Made by a program: the position numbers and the translations under genes. From Hydractinia symbiolongicarpus (taxonomy: Eukaryota > Cnidaria > Hydrozoa > Anthoathecata > Hydractiniidae), in NCBI RefSeq assembly GCF_029227915.1, contig NC_079881.1:13865501-13929500 (forward strand): 64,000 nt of DNA, given 5' to 3'. The notes beneath the pieces are model-generated. The model saw only the letters and a program-made list of their open reading frames with translations, did no database searches and was not told the DNA's origin. Shown piece after piece: positions 14,601 to 30,190 of the stretch (the first letter of the stretch is position 1; the number at the start of each line of letters is the position of its first letter).

Positions 14601-17600
14601 TTTAATATTGAAAGTCTTATGCGCGAAGGTACCATCGTTAATTAGACAGTAACAAAATTATCGAGTTTGGTTAAAATTTCATTTAAAATATTCTTAAAGA
14701 TAAAGTAAGTCTTATATACGAAAATACCTTCCTTAAGTAGACATTACAATATTGAAATGTCAAAATTGAATTTCGTTAAAATGTCATTTCACATATCCTT
14801 AAATGTTGAGAGTCTTATGTGCGAAAATACCATCGTTAAGTAGACATTAAAAAATTTAAATAATAAAACTGAATTGGGTTAAAAATTCATTTCAAATATT
14901 CTTAAAGTTGAAATAAGTCTTATATACGAAAATACCTTCCTGAAGCATACATTACAATATTGAAGAATCAAAATTGAATTTCGTTAAAATGTCATTTCAC
15001 ATATTCTTTAATGTTGAGGGTCTTATGTGCGAAAATACCATCGTTAAGTAGACATTAAAAAATTTAAATAATAAAACTGAATTGGGTTAAAAATTCATTT
15101 CAAATATTCTTAAAGTTGAAATAAGTCTTATATACGAAAATACCTTCCTGAAGCATACATTACAATATTGAAACATCAAAAATGAATTTCGTTAAAATGT
15201 CATTTCACATATTCCTAAATGTTGATAAGTCGTATGTGCAAAAATACCTTCCTTAAGTAGACATTACAATATTGAAATATCAAAATCGAATTTCGTTAAA
15301 ATGTCATTTCACGTATTCTTTAATATTGACAGTACTATACTGAAATATCAAACTTGAATTTTGTTAAAATGTGATTTCACATATTTTTAAATCTTAATAA
15401 GTCTTTGTGCGAAAATTCCTTCCTTAAATAGACAATACAATATTGAAAAAGAAAAATTGAATTTGGTTAAAATATCACTTCAAATATCCTTAATTGTTGG
15501 TAAGTCTTATGCGCAAAGGAAGCCATCGTTAAGTAGACAGTAAACATATTAAATATTGAAATCGAATTCATTTAAAACTTCATTTCAAATGTTCTTAAAG
15601 TTGATAAATCGTATCTGCAAAAGTACCTTCCTTAAGTAGACAGTGCTATACTGAAATATCAAACTTGAATTTTGTTAAAATGTGATTTCACATATTTTTA
15701 AATTTTAATAAGTCTTTGTGCGAAAATTCCTTCCTTAAGTAGACAATATAATACTGAAACATAAAAATTGAATTTGGTTAAAATGTAATTTCACATATTC
15801 TTTAATATTGAAAGTCTTATGCGCGAAGGTACCATCGTTAATTAGACAGTAACAAAATTATCGAGTTTGGTTAAAATTTCATTTAAAATATTCTTAAAGA
15901 TAAAGTAAGTCTTATATACGAAAATACCTTCCTTAAGTAGACATTACAATATTGAAATGTCAAAATTGAATTTCGTTAAAATGTCATTTCACATATCCTT
16001 AAATGTTGAGAGTCTTATGTGCGAAAATACCATCGTTAAGTAGACATTAAAAAATTTAAATAATAAAACTGAATTGGGTTAAAAATTCATTTCAAATATT
16101 CTTAAAGTTGAAATAAGTCTTATATACGAAAATACCTTCCTGAAGCATACATTACAATATTGAAGAATCAAAATTGAATTTCGTTAAAATGTCATTTCAC
16201 ATATTCTTAAATGTTGAGGGTCTTATGTGCGAAAATACCATCGATAAGTAGACAGTAAAAAAGTTAAATAGTAAAACTGAATTCGGTTATAATTTCATTT
16301 CAAATATTCTTAAACTTGATATAAGTCTTATATACGAAAATACCTTCCTTAAGTAGACATTACGATATTGAAATATCAAAATTAAATTTCGTTAGAATGT
16401 CATTTCACATATTCTTAAATGTTGAAAAGCCGTATGTGCAAAAATACCTTCCTTAAGTAGACACTACAATATTGAAATATCACAATCAATTTCGTTAAAA
16501 TGTCATTTCACATATTATTTAATATTGAAAGTCTTATGTGCGAAGTTACCATCGTTAAGTAGACAGTAACAAAATTATCGAATTTGGTTACAATTTCATA
16601 TAAATTATTCTTAAAGTTATAAAAAGTCTTATATACGAAAATACCTTCCTTAAGTAGACTTTACAATATTGAAATATCAATATAGAATTTCGTTAAAATG
16701 TGATTTCACATATTTTTAAATCTTAATAAGTCTTTGTTCGAAAATTCCTTTCTTACGTAGAAAATACAATATTGAAACATAATAATTGAATTTGGTAAAA
16801 ATATCATTTCACATATCCTTTAATGTTGATACATCTTATATGCAAAAACAGCATCAGTAAGTAGACAGAAGAAATTTAAATTGCAAAATTGAATTTGGTT
16901 AAAATATCATTTCACGTATTCTTAAGTGTTGATAAAATGTATGTGCAAAAATACCTTCCTTAAGTAGACATTACAATATTGAAATATCAAAATCGAATTT
17001 CGTTAAAATGTAATTTCACATATTCTTTAATGTTGAAAGTCTTATGCGCGAAGGTACCATCGTTAAGTAGACAGTAACAAAATTATCGAGTTTGGTTAAA
17101 ATTTCATTTAAAATATTCTTAAAGATAAAGTAAGTCTTATATACGAAAATACCTTCCTTAAGTAGACATTACAATATTGAAATGTCAAAATTGAATTTCG
17201 TTAAAATGTCATTTCACATATTCTTAAATGTTGAGGGTCTTATGTGCGAAAATACCATCGATAAGTAGACAGTAAAAAAGTTAAATAGTAAAACTTAATT
17301 CGGTTATAATTTCATTTCAAATATTCTTAAACTTGATATAAGTCTTATATACGAAAATACCTTCCTTAAGTAGACATTACAATATTGAAATATCAAAATT
17401 AAATTTCGTTGCAATGTCATTTCACATACTCTTAAATGTTGAAAAGCCGTATGTGCAAAAATACCTTCCTTAAGTAGACATTACAATATTGAAATATCAA
17501 AATCGAATTTCGTTAAAGTGTCATTTCACATATTCTTTAATACTGAAAGTCTTATGTGCGAAAGTACCATCGTTAAGTAGACAGTAACAAAGTTATCGAA

Positions 17601-20545
17601 TTTGGTTAAAATTTCATTAAAAATATTCTTAAAATTAAAGTAAGTCTTATATACAAAAATACCTTCCTGAAGTAGACATTACAATATTGAAATGTCAAAA
17701 TTAAATTTCGTTAAAATGTCATTTCACATATCCCTAAATGTTGAAAGTCTTATGTGCGAAAATACCATCGTTAAGTAGACAGTAAAAAAATTTAAATAAT
17801 AAAACTGAATTGGGTTAAAAATTCATTTCAAATATTCTTAAAGTTGAAATAAGTCTTATATACGAAAATACCTTCGTTAAGTAGACATTACAATATTGAA
17901 ATATCAAAATCGAATTTCGTTAAAATGTCGTTTCACATATTCTTTAATATTAAATGTCTTATGTGCAAAAGTACCATTATTAAGTAGACAGTAAAAATAT
18001 TATCGAATTTGGTTAAAACTTCATTTAAAATATTCTTAAAGTTAAAATAAATCTTATATACGAAAGTACCTTCCTTAAGTATACATTACAATATTGAAAC
18101 ATCAAAAATGAATTTCGTTAAAATGTCATTTCACATATTCCTAAATGTTGATAAGTCGTATGTGCAAAAATACCTTCCTTAAGTAGACATTACAATATTG
18201 AAATATCAAAATCGAATTTCGTTAAAATGTCATTTCACATATTCTTTAATATTGACAGTACTATACTGAAATATCAAACTTGAATTTTGTTAAAATGTGA
18301 TTTCACATATTCTTAAATCTTAATAAGTCTTTGTGCGAAAATTCCTTCCTTAAGTAGACAATATAATACTGAAACATAAAAATTGAATTTGGTTAAAATG
18401 TAATTTCACATATTCTTTAATATTGAAAGTCTTATGCGCGAAGGTACCATCGTTAATTAGACAGTAACAAAATTATCGAGTTTGGTTAAAATTTCATTTA
18501 AAATATTCTTAAAGATAAAGTAAGTCTTATATACGAAAATACCTTCCTTAAGTAGACATTACAATATTGAAATGTCAAAATTGAATTTCGTTAAAATGTC
18601 ATTTCACATTTCCTTAAATGTTGAGAGTCTTATGTGCGAAAATACCATCGTTAAGTAGACATTAAAAAATTTAAATAATAAAACTGAATTGGGTTAAAAA
18701 TTCATTTCAAATATTCTTAAAGTTGAAATAAGTCTTATATACGAAAATACCTTCCTGAAGCATACATTACAATATTGAAGAATCAAAATTGAATTTCGTT
18801 AAAATGTCATTTCACATATTCTTAAATGTTGAGGGTCTTATGTGCAAAAATACCATCGATAAGTAGACAGTAAAAACGTTAAATAGTAAAACTGAATTCG
18901 GTTATAATTTCATTTCAAATATTCTTAAACTTGATATAAGTCTTATATACGAAAATACCTTCCTTAAGTAGACATTACAATATTGAAATATCAAAATTAA
19001 ATTTCGTTAGAATGTCATTTCAAATATTCTTAAAGTTGAAATAAGTCTTATATACGAAAATACCTTCCTTAAGTAGACATTACAATATTGAAATATCAAA
19101 GTTGAATTTCGTTAAAATGTCATTTCACATTTTCTTAAATGTTGATAAGTCCTATATGCGAAAATACCATCCTTAAGTAGACAAAACAAAATTTAAATAT
19201 CAAAATTTATTTTGGTTAAATATTCATTTCAAATACTCTTAAAGTTGATATCTGTCTTATATGCAAAAATGCCATCCTTAAGTAGCCATCTTTAGTAGAC
19301 AATACAAAAATTAGATTCTGAAATTGAACTTAGTTACAATATCATTTCACTTTTTCTTAAAGGTTGATATGTCGTATCTGCAAACGTACCTTCAATAAGT
19401 AGACAGTACTATACTGAAATATCAAAATTGAATTTTGCTTAAATGTGACTTCACATACTTTTATATCTTAATAAGTCTTTCTGCGAAAATTCCTTCCTTA
19501 AGTAGACATTACAATATGGAAAAAGAAAAATTGAATTTGTCTAAAATATTATTTCACATGCTCTTAAATGTTGATAAGTCGTTTGAGCAAAAATACCATC
19601 CTTAGGTAGACAGTAGAATATTGAAATGTCAAAATTAAATTTGGTTAAAATGTGATTTTACATACTCCTAAATGTTGATAAGTGTTTTATGCCAAAAATA
19701 CCATCCTTATGTAGACATACAATAATGAAATATCAAAACTGAACTTGGTTAAAATGTCATTACACATATTCTTAAATGTTGAAAGTCGTATGTGCGAGAA
19801 TGCCATCGTTATGTGGACAGTAAAGATTTTAAATATTAAAATTGAATTCGGTTAAAATTTCATTTCCAATATTGTTAAGGTTGATATAAGTCTTATATAC
19901 GAAAATACCTTCCTTAGGTAGACATTGCAATATTGAAATGTCAAAATTGAATTTTGTATAAATATCATTTCACATTTCCTTAAATGTTGATAAATCCTAT
20001 ATGCGAAAATACCATCCTTAAGTAGACAAAACAAAATTTAAATATTAAAATTTATTTTGGTTAAATATTCATTTCAAATACTCTTAAAGTTGATATCAGT
20101 CTTATATGCAAAAATGCCATCCTTAAGTAGCCATCTTTAGTAGACAATACAGAAATTAGATTATAAAATTGAACTTGGCTACATTATCATTTCACTTTTT
20201 CTTAAAGGTTGATAAGTCGTATCTGCAAAAGTACCTTTATTAAGTAGACAGTGCTATACAGAAATATCAAAATTGAATTTTGTTTAAATGTGACTTCACA
20301 TACTTTTAAATCTTAATAAGTCTTTGTGCGAAAATTCCGTCCTGAAGTAGACAATACAATATTGAAAAATCAAAATTGAATTTGGTTAAAATATGATTTC
20401 ACATATCCTTAATATTGATAAGTCTGATATGAAGAAACACCATTCTTAAGTAGACAGAAGAAAATTTAAATATCAAAATTGAAGTTGGTTTAAATAACAT
20501 TTCACATACTCTTAAATGTTGATAAACGTTATCTGCAAAAACACA
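11601..20545 (-). repeat. AT-rich satellite array, block 2 (inverted)
   Basis: Same satellite in the opposite orientation, so the box now reads TCCTTAAGTAGACA. The switch at 11600/11601 is abrupt and leaves a perfect 25-bp inverted repeat (11541-11565 against 11601-11625). Monomer classes match those of block 1. A 1.2-kb unit is tandemly duplicated within this block. No gene is visible, and the 60-codon minus-strand ORFs here are repeat readings. Confidence 0.95.
13955..16208. repeat. 1.2-kb tandem duplication inside the satellite
   Basis: The sequence from about 13955 repeats with an exact 1200-bp offset. The lines starting at 13981, 14161, 14221 and 14941 are identical to those at 15181, 15361, 15421 and 16141. 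Identity runs over roughly 1.05 kb and breaks at about 15008/16208, where ttctttaatg becomes ttcttaaatg. It spans about ten monomers, so this is copying of a higher-order unit and not of a single monomer. Confidence 0.85.
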
Positions 20546-23500
20546 CAATGAAGTTTTTACCAAATTCAATTTTAATATTTATATTTTGTTCTGCCTCCTT
20601 AACGATGGCACTTTCGCCCATAAGACTTATCAACATTTAAGAATATGTGAAATGATATTTTAACCAAATTCAATTTTTCTTTTTCAATATTGTATTGTCT
20701 ACTTAAGGAAGGAATTTTCGCACAAACACTTATTAAGATTTTAAAATATGTGAAATCACATTTTAACAAAATTGTATTTTGATATTTCAGTACTGCAACG
20801 TCTACTTAAGGAAGGTATTTTCGTATATAGCACTTATATCAACTTTAAGAATATTTGAAAAAAAAATTTAACTGAATTCAATTTTAATATTTTTTTTCTA
20901 CTGTCTACTTAACGATGGTATTTTCGCACATAAGACTTTCAACATTTAAGAATTTGTGAAATGACATTTTAACGAAGTTCGACTTTGATTTTTCAATATT
21001 GTAAGTTCTACTTAAGAAAGGTAGCTTTGCACATACGACTTATCAACATTTAAGGATATGTGAAATAATATTTTAGCCAAGTTCAAATTTAATACTTTTT
21101 TTCTGTATTGTCTACTTAAGGAAGGTATTTTTGCACATACGACTTACAAACATTGAAGAATATGTGAAATGATACTTTAGCCAAATTCAATTTTGATATT
21201 TAAATTTTCTTCTGTCTACTTAAGGATGGTGTTTTTTCATATAAGACTTATGAACATTAATGGATATGTGAAGTGATATTTTAACCAAATCCAATTTTTC
21301 TTTTTCAATATTGTATTGTCTATTTAAGGAAGGAATTTTCGCACAAAAGACTTATTCAGGTTTAAAAATAAGTGAAATCACATTTTAACGAAAAAATTCA
21401 ATTTTGATATTTCAGTATAGTACTGTCTACTTAAGGAAGGCATTTTTGCAGATACGACTTATCAACTTTAAGAATATTTGAAATGAAGTTTTAACCGAAT
21501 TCGATTTTAATATTTCATTTTTTTACTGTCTACTTAACGATGGTACTTTCGCACACAAAACTTATCAACATTGAAGTATATGTGACATGTTATTTAAACC
21601 AAATTCAATTTTGACATTTTAATATTCTTCTGTCAACTTAAGAATGGTGTTTTTGCATAACAGACTTATCAACATTAAGGGTTATGTGAAATGATATTTT
21701 AACCAAATTCAATTTTGATTTTTCCATTTTGTATTGTCTAGTTAAGGAAGGAATTTTCGCACAAAGACTTATTAAGATTTAAAAATATGTGAAATCACAT
21801 TTTATCAAAAAAATGCAATTTTAATATTTCAGTATAGTACTGTCTACTTAAGGAAGGCTGTTTTGCAGATACGACTTATCAACTTTAAGAATGTTTGAAA
21901 TGAAATTTTAACCGAATTCGATTTTAATATTTCATTTTTTTACTGTCTACTTAACGATGGTACTTTCGCACACAAGCCTTATCAACATTAAGGGTTATGT
22001 GAAATGATATCTTAACTAAATTCAATTTTGCTCTTTCATTATTGTATTGTCTACTTAAGGAAGGAATTTTTGCACAAAGACTTATTAAGATTTAAAAATA
22101 TGTGAAATCACATTTTATCAAAAAAATTCAATTATGTAATTTCAGTATAGTACTGTCTACTTAAGAAAGGTACTTTTGCAGGTACAACTTATCAACTTTA
22201 AGAATATTTGAAATGAAATTTTAACCGAATTTGACTTTAATATTGAACTTTTTTGCGTGTTTTTTCCAAGTCCAATTTTAGTATCTCATTTCTGTACTGT
22301 CTACTAAGAATGTCTACTTAAGGATATCATTTTTGCATATAAGACTGATATCAACTTTAAGAATATTTAAAATAAATATTTAACCAAATTAAATTTTGAT
22401 ATTTAAATTTTGTTTTGTCCACTTAAGGATGGTATTTTGGCATATAAGACTTATCAACATTTAAGAAAATGTGAAATGGTATTTTAACGAAATTCAATTT
22501 TGATATTTCAATATTGTAATGTCTACTTAAGGAAGTTATTTTCGTATATAAGACTTATCTCATCTTTAAGAATATTGGAAATGTAATTTTAACCGAATTC
22601 AATTTTAATATTCAAATTTTTTACTGTCCACATAACGATGGTATTCTCGCACATACGACTTTCAATATTTAAGAATATATGAAATGACATTTTAACCAAA
22701 TTCAATTTTATTATTTCAATATTGTATGTCTACCTAAGGATGGTATTTTTCGCATAAAACACTTATCGACATTTATGAGTACGTGAAATCACATTTTAAC
22801 CAAATTTAATTTTGACATTTCAATATTCTACTGTCTACCCAAGGATGGTATTTTTGCTCAAACGACTTATCAACATTTAAGAGTATGTGAAATGATATTT
22901 TAGACAAATTCAATTTTAATATTTAATTTCTGTATTGTGTACTAAGGATGTCTAGTTAAGGAAGGTATTTTTGCATATAAAACTGATATCAACTTTAAGA
23001 ATGTTTAAAATGAAGTTTCTACCAATTTCAATTTTATTATTTATATTTTGTCCTGTCTACTTCAGGATGGTATTTTCGCATATAAGACTTATAGACATTT
23101 AAGAACATGTGAAAAGACATTATAACCAAATTCAATTTTGATATTTAAATTTTCTTCTGTCTACTTAAGGATGGTGTTTTTTCATATAAGACTTATCAAC
23201 ATTAATGGATATGTGAAATGATATTTAAATCAAATTCAATTTTTATGTTTCAGTATTTTATTGTCTAATTAAAGAAGGAATATTTGGACAAAGACTTATT
23301 AAGGCTTAAAAATATGTGAAATCACATTCTTACAGAATTCAATTTTGATATTTCAGTATAGTACTGTCTACTTAAGGAAGGTACTTTTGCAGATACGACA
23401 TATCAACTTTAAGAATATTCGAAATGAAGTTTTAACCGAACTCGATTTCAATATTTAGTTTTTTTAATGTCTACTTAACGATGGTATTTTCGCAAGTAAG

Positions 23501-26500
23501 ACTTTCAATATTTAAGAATTTGTGAAATGACATTTTAACGAAGTTCGACTTTGATTTTTCAATATTGTAAAGTCTACTTAAGAAAGGTAGTTTTGCACAT
23601 ACGACTTATCAACATTTAAGGATATATGAAATGATATTTTAGCCAAGTTCAAATTTAATACTTTTTTTCTGTATTGTCTACTTAAGGAAGGTATTTTTGC
23701 ACATACGACTTATCAACATTTAAGGATATGTGAAATGATATTTTAGCCAAGTTCAAATTTAATACTTAATTTCTGTATTGTCTACTAAGGATCTCTACTT
23801 AAGGAAGGGATTTTTGCATTTAAGACTGATATCCACTTTAATAATATTTAAAATGAAGTTTTTACCAAATTCAATTTTAATATTTATATTTTGTTCTGTC
23901 TACTTAACGATGGTACTTTCGCGCATAAGACTTATCAATATTTAAGGATATGTGAAATGATATTTTAACCAAATTTAATTTTTCTTTTTCAATATTGTAT
24001 TGTCTACTTAAGGAGGGAATTTTTGCACAAACGAATTATCAACTATTAAGGATATGTGAAATGATATTTTAGCCAAGTTCAAATTTAATACTTAATTTCT
24101 GTATTGTGTACTAAGGATGTCTAGTTAAGGAGGGCATTTTTGCATATAACACTGATATCAACTTTTAGAATGTTTAAAATGAAGTTTCTACCAATTTCAA
24201 TTTTATTATTTATATTTTGTTCTGTCTACTTCAGGATGGTGTTTTCGCATATAAGACTTATAGACATTTAAGAACATGTGAAATGACATTTTAACCAAAT
24301 TCAATTTTGATATTTCAATTTTCTTCTGTCTACTTAAGGATGGTGTTTTTTCATATAAGACTTATAAACATTAATGGATATGTGAAATGATATTTAAATC
24401 AAATTCAATTTTTATGTTTCAGTATTTTATTGTCTAGTTAAGGAAGGAATATTTGGATAAAGACTTATTAAGCTTAAAAATATGTGAAATCACATTCTTA
24501 CTGAATTCAATTTTGATATTTCAGTATAGTAATGTCTACTTAAGGAAAGTACTTTTGCAGATACGACATATCAACTTTAAGAATATTTGAAATAAAGTTT
24601 TAACCGAACTCGATTTCAATATTTAGTTTTTTTACTGTCTACTTACCGATGGTACTTTCGCACATAAGACTTATCAACATTTAAGGATATACGAAATGAT
24701 ATTTTAACCAAATTCAATTTTTCTTTTTCAATATTGTATTGTCTACTTAAGGAAGGAATTTTCGCACAAAGACTTGTTAAGATCTAAAAATATGTGAAAT
24801 CTCATTTTAACAAAGTTCTATTTTGATATTTCAGAACTGTAACGTCCACTTAAGGAAGGCATTTTCGTATATAGCACTTATATCAACTTTAAGAATATTT
24901 GAAAAAAAAATTTAAATGAATTCATATTTAATATTTTTTTTTTACTGTCTACTTAACGATGGTATTTTCGCACATAAGACTTTCAATATTTAAGAATATG
25001 TGAAATGACATTCTAACAAAATCAATTTTGATATTTCAGTATAGTACTGTCTATTTAGGGAGCTACATTTGCAGATACCACTTATCAACTTTAACAATAT
25101 TTGAAATGAAGTTTTAACCAAATTCGATTTCAATATTTAATTTGTTTACTTCTAATTAACGATGGTACTTTCGCGCATAAGACTTATCAATATTTAAAGA
25201 TATGTGAAATGATATTTTAACCAAATTTAATTTTTCTTTTTCAATATTGTATTGTCTAATTAAGGAGGGAATTTTTGCACATACGAATTATCAACTATTA
25301 AGGATATGTGAAATGATATTTTAGCCAAGTTCAAATTTAATACTTAATTTCTGTATTGTGTACTAAGGATGTCTAGTTAAGGAAGGTATTTTTGCATATA
25401 AAACTGATATCAACTTTAAGAATGTTTAAAATGAAGTTTCTACCAATTTCAATTTTATTATTTATATTTTGTCCTGTCTACTTCAGGATGGTATTTTCGC
25501 ATATAAGACTTATAGACATTTAAGAACATGTGAAAAGACATTATAACCAAATTCAATTTTGATATTTAAATTTTCTTCTGTCTACTTAAGGATGGTGTTT
25601 TTTCATATAAGACTTATCAACATTAATGGATATGTGAAATGATATTTAAATCAAATTCAATTTTTATGTTTCAGTATTTTATTGTCTAATTAAGGAAGGA
25701 ATATTTGGACAAAGACTTATTAAGGCTTAAAAATATGTGAAATCACATTCTTACAGAATTCAATTTTGATATTTCAGTATAGTACTGTCTACTTATGGAA
25801 GGTACTTTTGCAGATACGACATATCAACTTTAAGAATATTCGAAATGAAGTTTTAACCGAACTCGATTTCAATATTTAGTTTTTTTAATGTCTACTTAAC
25901 GATGGTATTTTCGCAAGTAAGACTTTCAATATTCAAGAATTTGTGAAATGACATTTTAACGAAGTTCGACTTTGATTTTTCAATATTGTAAAGTCTACTT
26001 AAGAAAGGTAGTTTTGCACATACGACTTATCAACATTTAAGGATATGTGAAATGATATTTAGCCAAGTTCAAATTTATAACTTTTTTTCTGTATTGTCTA
26101 CTTAAGGAAGGTATTTTTGCATATACGACTTATCAACATCTAAGGATATGTGAAATGATATTTTAGCCAAGTTCAAATTTAATACTTAATTTCTGTATTG
26201 TCTACTAAGTATGTCTACTTAAGGAAGGGATTTTTGCATATAAGACTGATATCCACTTTAATAATATTTAAAATGAAGTTTTTACCAAATTCAATTTTAA
26301 TTATTATATTTTGTTCTGTCTACTAAACGATGGTACTTTCGCACATAAGACTTATCAACATTTAAGAATATGTGAAATAATATTTTAACCAAATTTAATT
26401 TGTCTTTTTCAAATTGTATTGTCTACTTGAGGAAGGAATTTTCGCACAAAGACTTATTAAGACTTTAAAATATGTGAAATCACATTTTAACAAAATTCTA

Positions 26501-29500
26501 TTTTGATATTTCAGTACTGTAACGTCTACTTAAAGAAGGTATTTTCGTATATAGCACTTATATCAACTTTAAGAATATTTGAAATAAAATTTTAACTGAA
26601 TTCAGTTTTAGCATTTAATTTGTTTACTGTCTACTTAACGATGGTATTTTCGCAAATAAGACTTTCAATATTTAAGAATTTGTGAAATGACATTTTAACG
26701 AAGTTCGACTTTGATTTTTCAATATTGTAAGGTCTACTTAAGAAAGGTAGTTTTGCACATACGACTTATCAACATTTAAGGATATATGAAATGATATTTT
26801 AGCCAAGTTCAAATTTAATACTTTTTTTCTGTATTGTCTACTTAAGGAAGGTATTTTTGCACATACGACTTATCAACATTTAAGGATATATGAAATGATA
26901 TTTTAGCCAAGTTCAAATTTAATACTTAATTTCTGTATTGTCTACTAAGGATCTCTACTTAAGGAAGGGATTTTTGCATATAAGACTGATATCCACTTTA
27001 ATAATATTTAAAATGAAGTTTTTACCAAATTCAATTTTAATATTTATATTTTGTTCTGTCTACTTAACGATGGTACTTTCGCGCATAAGACTTATCAATA
27101 TTTAAGGATATGTGAAATGATATTTTAACCAAATTTAATTTTTCTTTTTCAATATTGTATTGTCTACTTAAGGAGGGAATTTTTGCACAAACGAATTATC
27201 AACTATTAAGGATATGTGAAATGATATTTTAGCCAAGTTCAAATTTAATACTTAATTTCTGTATTGTGTACTAAGGATGTCTAGTTAAGGAGGGCATTTT
27301 TGCATATAACACTGATATCAACTTTTAGAATGTTTAAAATGAAGTTTCTACCAATTTCAATTTTATTATTTATATTTTGTTCTGTCTACTTCAGGATGGT
27401 ATTTTCGCATATAAGACTTATAGACATTTAAGAACATGTGAAATGACATTTTAACCAAATTCAATTTTGATATTTAAATTTTCTTCTGTCTACTTAAGGA
27501 TGGTGTTTTTTCATAAAAGACTTATAAACATTAATGGATATGTGAAATGATATTTAAATCAAATTCAATTTTTATGTTTCAGTATTTTATTGTCTAGTTA
27601 AGGAAGGAATATTTGGACAAAGACTTATTAAGCTTAAAAATATGTGAAATCACATTCTTACTGAATTCAATTTTGATATTTCAGTATAGTAATGTCTACT
27701 TAAGGAAGGTACTTTTGCAGATACGACATATGAACTTTAAGAATATTCGAAATAAAGTTTTAACCGAACTCGATTTCAATATTTAGTTTTTTTACTGTCT
27801 ACTTAACGATGGTACTTTCGCACATAAGACTTATCAACATTTAAGGATATACGAAATGATATTTTAACCAAATTCAATTTTTTTTTTTCAATATTGTATT
27901 GTCTACTTAAGGAAGGAATTTTCGCACAAAGACTTGTTAAGATCTAAAAATATGTGAAATCTCATTTTAACAAAATTCTATTTTGATATTTCAATATTGT
28001 AACGTCTACTTAAGGAAAGTATTTTCGTATATAGCACTTATATCAACTTTAAGAATATTTGAAATAAAATTTTAACTGAATTCAGTTTTAGCATTTAACT
28101 TGTTTACTGTCTACTTAACGATGGTATTTTCGCAAATAAGACTTTCAATATTTAAGAATTTGTGAAATGACATTTTAACGAAGTTCGACTTTGATTTTTC
28201 AATATTGTAAGGTCTACTTAAGAAAGGTAGTTTTGCACATACGACTTATCAACATTTAAGGATATATGAAATGATATTTTAGCCAAGTTCAAATTTAATA
28301 CTTTTTTTCTGTATTGTCTACTTAAGGAAGGTATTTTTGCACATACGACTTATCAACATTTAAGGATATGTGAAATGATATTTTAGCCAAGTTCAAATTT
28401 AATACTTAATTTCTGTATTGTCTACTAAGTATGTCTACTTAAGGAAGGGATTTTTGCATATAAGACTGATATCCACTTTAATAATATTTAAAATGAAGTT
28501 TTTACCAAATTCAATTTTAATTATTATATTTTGTTCTGTCTACTAAACGATGGTAATTTCGCACATAAGACTTATCAACATTTAAGAATATGTGAAATAA
28601 TATTTTAACCAAATTTAATTTGTCTTTTTCAAATTGTATTGTCTACTTAAGGAAGGAATTTTCGCACAAAGACTTATTAAGACTTTAAAATATGTGAAAT
28701 CACATTTTAACAAAATTGTATTTTGATATTTCAGTACTGTAACGTCTACTTAAGGAAGGTATTTTCGTATATAGCACTTATATCAACTTTAAGAATATTT
28801 GAAATGAAATTTTAACTGAATTCAGTTTTAGCATTTAATTTGTTTACTGTCTACTTAACGATGGTATTTTCGCAAATAAGACTTTCAATATTTAAGAATT
28901 TGTGAAATGACATTTTAACGAAGTTTGACTTTGTTTTTTCAATATTGTAAGGTCTACTTAAGAAAGGTAGTTTTGCACATACGACTTATCAACATTTAAG
29001 GATATGTGAAATGATATTTTAGCCAAGTTCAAATTTAATTCTTTTTTTCTGTATTGTCTACTTAAGGAAGGTACTTTTGCACATACGACTTATCAACATT
29101 TAAGGATATGTGAAATGATATTTTAGCCAAGTTCAAATTTAATTCTTAATTTCTGTATTGTCTACTAAGGATGTCCACTTAAGGAAGGGACTTTCGCATA
29201 TAAGACTGATATCCACTTTAATAATATTTAAAATGAAGTTTTTACCAAATTCAATTTTAATATTTATATTTTGTTCTGTCTACTTAACGATGGTACTTTC
29301 GCACACAAGCCTTATCAACATTAAGGGTTATGTGAAATGATATCTTAACTAAATTCAATTTTGCTCTTTCATTATTGTATTGTCTACTTAAGGAAGGAAT
29401 TTTTGCACAAAGACTTATTAAGATTTAAAAATATGTGAAATCACATTTTATCAAAAAAATTCAATTGTGTAATTTCAGTATAGTACTGTCTACTTAAGAA

Positions 29501-30190
29501 AGGTACTTTTGCAGGTATAACTTATCAACTTTAAGAATATTTGAAATGAAATTTTAACCGAATTTGACTTTAATATTGAACTTTTTTGCGTGTTTTTTCC
29601 AAGTCCAATTTTAGTATCTCATTTCTGTACTGTCTACTAAGAATGTCTACTTAAGGATATCATTTTTGCATATAAGACTGATATCAACTTTAAGAATATT
29701 TAAAATAAATATTTAACCAAATTAAATTTTGATATTTAAATTTTGTTTTGTCTACTTAAGGATGGTATTTTGGCATATAAGACTTATCAACATTTAAGAA
29801 AATGTGAAATGATATTTTAACGAAATTCAATTTTGATATTTCAATATTGTAATGTCTACTTAAGGAAGTTATTTTCGTATATAAGACTTATCTCATCTTT
29901 AGGAATATTGGAAATGTAATTTTAACCGAATTCAATTTTAATATTTAATTTTCTCCTGTCTACTTAAGGATGATATTTTCCCATATAAGTCTTATCAACA
30001 TTTAAGAATATGTGAAATCACATTTAAACCAAATTTAATTTTAATAGTTAGATTTTCTTCTGTCTACTTAAGAATGGTGTTTTTGCATGTCAGACTTATC
30101 AACACTTAAAGATATGTGAAATGATATTTTAACCAAATTCAATATTTCTTTTTCATTATTTTATTATCTGCGTAAGGAAGGAAGTTTTCC
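20546..30190 (+). repeat. AT-rich satellite array, block 3 (forward)
   Basis: Satellite returns to forward orientation at about 20545, within the phrase caaaaacaca|caatgaag. Monomers here are more diverged. Some carry a doubled box (TGTCTACTAAGGATGTCTACTTAAGG-like, for example near 22305, 23797 and 26205). A multi-monomer unit is repeated at a 3160-bp offset (24121 against 27281). Uninterrupted paralogues of the Polinton insertion site lie at 23357-23362 and 25778-25783. No gene is visible. Confidence 0.93.
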
